From Thiotrichales bacterium (lineage in GTDB: Bacteria > Pseudomonadota > Gammaproteobacteria > Thiomicrospirales > Thiomicrospiraceae), in the NCBI GenBank assembly GCA_027036095.1, contig JALVTA010000236.1, positions 1 to 14,658 of the forward strand: DNA of 14,658 nucleotides, in the 5' to 3' direction. The stretch's first letter is position 1. Each line of letters begins with the position of its first letter. The notes under the pieces are model-generated. The model had not been told where the DNA came from. It saw only the letters and a list, made by a program, of their open reading frames with translations, and made no database searches. The translations under genes were made by a program, and so were the position numbers. Positions 13,088 through 14,658 of this stretch are shown one piece after another.

Positions 13088-13392
13088 GCCTTTCTCTTTC
13101 CTTCTGCGCCCGACTTCTCCGCCTGTTTGCGCCGCCGCGCCTTCGGATCCACCTTGAGCGGCCGGTAGATCTCAATCCGGTCCCCGTCCCGCAACACCTG
13201 ATCCGGCCTGGCCAGTTTGTTCCACACGCCGAATTTCTCAATCTTCAGGTGCGGGACATATTCGTGAATGAGCGACCTTGCCAGCGCCTCGCCCACCGTA
13301 GTGCCCTCCGGCACCCTCTCCTCCAGCAACCACTGCTGCTCCGGCTCGGCGTAGGCCACCTCAATGGTGATCATCTTGTCCTTACTGGCCAT
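13066..13392 (-). CDS. ratB: RnfH/RatB family ubiquitin-like protein
   Basis: A 108-residue protein of the RnfH (RatB, YfjF) family with a beta-grasp fold. MITIEVAYAEPEQQWLLEERVPEGTTVGEAL is the N-terminal hairpin and helix, and VLRDGDRIEIYRPLKVDPKARRRK the closing strand. A basic, low-complexity tail follows, probably disordered. The start at 13392 is preferred over 13374 because AAGGAG stands five bases upstream. It overlaps the end of ratA by 11 bases, so the two are co-translated. The biochemical role of this family is not established. Confidence 0.9.
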   Translation of the reverse strand: MASKDKMITIEVAYAEPEQQWLLEERVPEGTTVGEALARSLIHEYVPHLKIEKFGVWNKLARPDQVLRDGDRIEIYRPLKVDPKARRRKQAEKSGAEGKRKAQPSDAG

Positions 13393-13816
13393 ACAGACTC
13401 CTTGCGCGCTGACAGAAGGCGTCCACCAGTGTGGTGGCTATCTGCTCGAATACCGGTGCCAGAGCCTTTCCGAACAGACCGCCGGCTACCTCGTAGCTGA
13501 CCTCGAACTCAATCTTGCACGCCTGCGCATCCAGCGGCGTGAAGCGCCACTGTCCGGAAAGGTGGCGGAACGGCCCTTCCACCAGCGTCATCTCGATCCA
13601 CTCCCCCGGCGAAAAACGGTTGCGCGTGACGAAATGCTGCCGGACAGGCCCCTTGCGAATGTGCACCGCCGCAGTCATTTCGTTGTCAGCCTGCGAAAGC
13701 ACCTCCCCTCTGGCGCACCAGGGCAGAAACTCCGGATAGCTCGGCACATCGTTGACCAGATCGAACATCTGGCGTGCCGAATAGGGCTGCAGTGCGGAAC
13801 GGGAAATCTTTTTCAT
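13382..13816 (-). CDS. ratA: RatA / COQ10-like START-domain protein
   Basis: A 144-residue protein of the polyketide-cyclase/START (SRPBCC) fold. It begins MKKISRSALQPYSARQMFDLVNDV and has PSYPEFLPWC (31-40), characteristic of the family. Relatives include mitochondrial Coq10, which binds ubiquinone, and E. coli RatA, described as a toxin blocking 70S ribosome association. The conserved fold fits a ubiquinone-related role as well as a toxin. The start at 13816 matches the family N terminus; the open frame extends far upstream across smpB but is an antisense shadow there. Its 5' end is divergent from smpB with a short shared promoter region. Confidence 0.92.
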   Translation of the reverse strand: MKKISRSALQPYSARQMFDLVNDVPSYPEFLPWCARGEVLSQADNEMTAAVHIRKGPVRQHFVTRNRFSPGEWIEMTLVEGPFRHLSGQWRFTPLDAQACKIEFEVSYEVAGGLFGKALAPVFEQIATTLVDAFCQRARSLYGQ

Positions 13817-13831
13817 GCCGGGCCAACTCGC

Positions 13832-13837
13832 TATAAT
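13832..13837 (+). promoter_or_regulatory. -10 element of smpB (near-leaderless transcript)
   Basis: A consensus TATAAT stands nine bases before the smpB ATG (13847). Initiation at the usual distance would leave a 5' leader of only about one to four bases, and no Shine-Dalgarno sequence is present. A -35 is not obvious (T-rich around 13809-13816). The reverse strand reads GATTATAG here, so a ratA -10 may overlap it. Confidence 0.6.
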
Positions 13838-13846
13838 CGCGCCATT

Positions 13847-14323
13847 ATGGCAAAAAAAGACAAGAAAAAGAATTCCACCACCATCGCCGTCAACAAGAAG
13901 GCCCGCCACGACTATTTCATCGAAGAGACTTACGAGGCCGGCCTCGTTCTGGAAGGCTGGGAGGTCAAGAGCCTGCGTGCCGGCAAGGTCAACATCCGCG
14001 ATGCCTGGGTCAAGATTCTCAATGACGAGGCCTGGCTGATCGGCGCGCTGATCACCCCGCTGACTACCGCCTCCACCCACACGGCCCACGACCCGACCCG
14101 CACCCGCAAACTGCTGCTGCACCGGCGTGAGATCGACCGACTGCGCGGCAAAGTGGAACAGCAGGGCTACACGCTGATCCCCCTCCAGCTCTACTGGAAA
14201 CGGGGACGGGTGAAACTGGAATTCGGCCTGGCCAAGGGCAAGAAGCTGCACGACAAGCGCGCCACCCTCAAAGAGCGCGACTGGCAGCGCCAGAAGCAGC
14301 GACTCTTGAAGTCTTCCTTCTGA
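13847..14323 (+). CDS. smpB: SsrA-binding protein SmpB
   Basis: Binds tmRNA and carries it to stalled ribosomes for trans-translation. The 158-residue protein has the full SmpB pattern: KKARHDYFIEETYEAGLVLEGWEVKSLR at the start of the OB fold, AGKVNIRDAWV, RTRKLLLHRREIDRL and GRVKLEFGLAKGKKLHDKR. The basic C-terminal tail, DWQRQKQRLLK, folds into the mRNA channel in known structures. The start is the ATG giving MAKKDKKK. Its RNA partner ssrA follows at once, and the ssrA promoter lies in the last codons and stop of this gene. Confidence 0.96.
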   Translation: MAKKDKKKNSTTIAVNKKARHDYFIEETYEAGLVLEGWEVKSLRAGKVNIRDAWVKILNDEAWLIGALITPLTTASTHTAHDPTRTRKLLLHRREIDRLRGKVEQQGYTLIPLQLYWKRGRVKLEFGLAKGKKLHDKRATLKERDWQRQKQRLLKSSF

Positions 14324-14335
14324 TCCCCATATAAT
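14306..14335 (+). promoter_or_regulatory. Sigma-70 promoter of ssrA (tmRNA)
   Basis: TTGAAG (14306-14311) and TATAAT (14330-14335) are 18 bases apart. The -35 is inside the smpB 3' end and the -10 just past its stop. Initiation near 14342 would give a precursor with about 20 leader bases, removed by RNase P. Confidence 0.8.
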
Positions 14336-14364
14336 GATCTGTCCCGTTGGACTTTTACCTTTTC

Positions 14365-14658
14365 GGGGGTGCACTGGTTTCGACGGGGTGTGCGAAGTTT
14401 GAAATGCATGCCGAGCTTGGACACGCTCGTTAATCAGGTCCGGTTTGTCATAGTTGCAAACGACGAAAACTACGCTCTGGCTGCTTAATCCAGCCAGTGC
14501 CCGCTGGGTGCGATGCCCGTATCGCCCCAGCCGGGTATCGGCTTAAACGGGATCGCCACCGTCACGTGCCTGGGTGACGGCGGTTAAACCTCACAGGCTT
14601 GGCCTGCCGTGGTCCCTGTCAGTCGGGCAGCGGCAGGCGAGATCAATAGACTGACTAA
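14365..14658 (+). ncRNA. ssrA: Transfer-messenger RNA, 5' part (cut by window end)
   Basis: The 5' tRNA-like end begins with five G, followed by TGGTTTCGACGGGG, the conserved tmRNA start. The tag reading frame at 14456-14488 encodes ANDENYALAA and stop, preceded by the TAGTT that sets the resume site. Downstream, GC-rich inverted segments (for example CAGCCGGGTATCGGC and GCCACCGTCAC/GTGACGGCGG) form pseudoknots. The window ends in AGACTGACTAA, just before the 3' tRNA-like half with its CCA. The 5' end is placed by analogy with E. coli and may be off by a base. Confidence 0.96.

Noticed and set aside
13817..14374. N-terminal extension of ratA across smpB
   Set aside because: The frame is open but antisense to all of smpB. 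RatA homologs begin at MKK (13816).

Overview
The window is a chromosomal segment of a gammaproteobacterium. The evidence is the conserved block smpB/ratA-ratB/bamE/fur, a tmRNA whose tag reads ANDENYALAA (the tag I recall for E. coli), an initiator tRNA with the bacterial C1:A72 mismatch, and an envelope gene set (waaC, hldD, msbA, lpxL, dgkA, phosphoethanolamine transferase) typical of LPS-bearing cells. Most of the window is GC-rich, and the first ~0.95 kb is plainly AT-rich. I cannot name the species.

Left arm (about 136-7965, all minus strand): an eight-gene LPS operon. In transcription order it holds an EptA/CptA-like phosphoethanolamine transferase (broken by a -1 frame change near 7153-7158), dgkA, hldD, waaC, a GT52/sialyltransferase-like glycosyltransferase, an O-antigen ligase-like membrane protein, a DxD glycosyltransferase and an FkbM-like methyltransferase. 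Every junction overlaps: six by ATGA or GTGA, and hldD/waaC by 20 bp. Conserved inner-core genes lie at the promoter-proximal end. Less conserved outer-core genes lie at the distal end, where GC falls, and the operon is followed by a CTTTG pentanucleotide repeat.

Centre (8031-11342, plus strand): a divergent operon of a CX5R (DSP/PTP-like) phosphatase, msbA and lpxL, again overlapping. Together the two operons cover late lipid A acylation, export of the lipid A-core across the inner membrane, heptose supply and transfer, outer-core decoration, phosphoethanolamine modification and recycling of the diacylglycerol it releases.

Right arm (11343-14658): a bidirectional terminator and tRNA-fMet (minus) with a near-consensus promoter. 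Next come an exported FKBP-type peptidyl-prolyl isomerase and fur (minus, ATGA-coupled), then bamE (plus), divergent from fur across a shared, nearly symmetric -10 region. ratB and ratA (minus) follow, then smpB (plus), divergent from ratA, and the 5' part of ssrA (tmRNA), cut by the window end.

I see no CRISPR array, phage, insertion sequence or defence system. The items most worth a second look are: the frame break in the phosphoethanolamine transferase, which lies on a shift-prone A-AAG motif before a hairpin; the uncharacterised phosphatase coupled to msbA; probable leaderless starts for that phosphatase and for smpB; the simple repeat and AT-rich outer-core end; and a low-GC insertion inside waaC.
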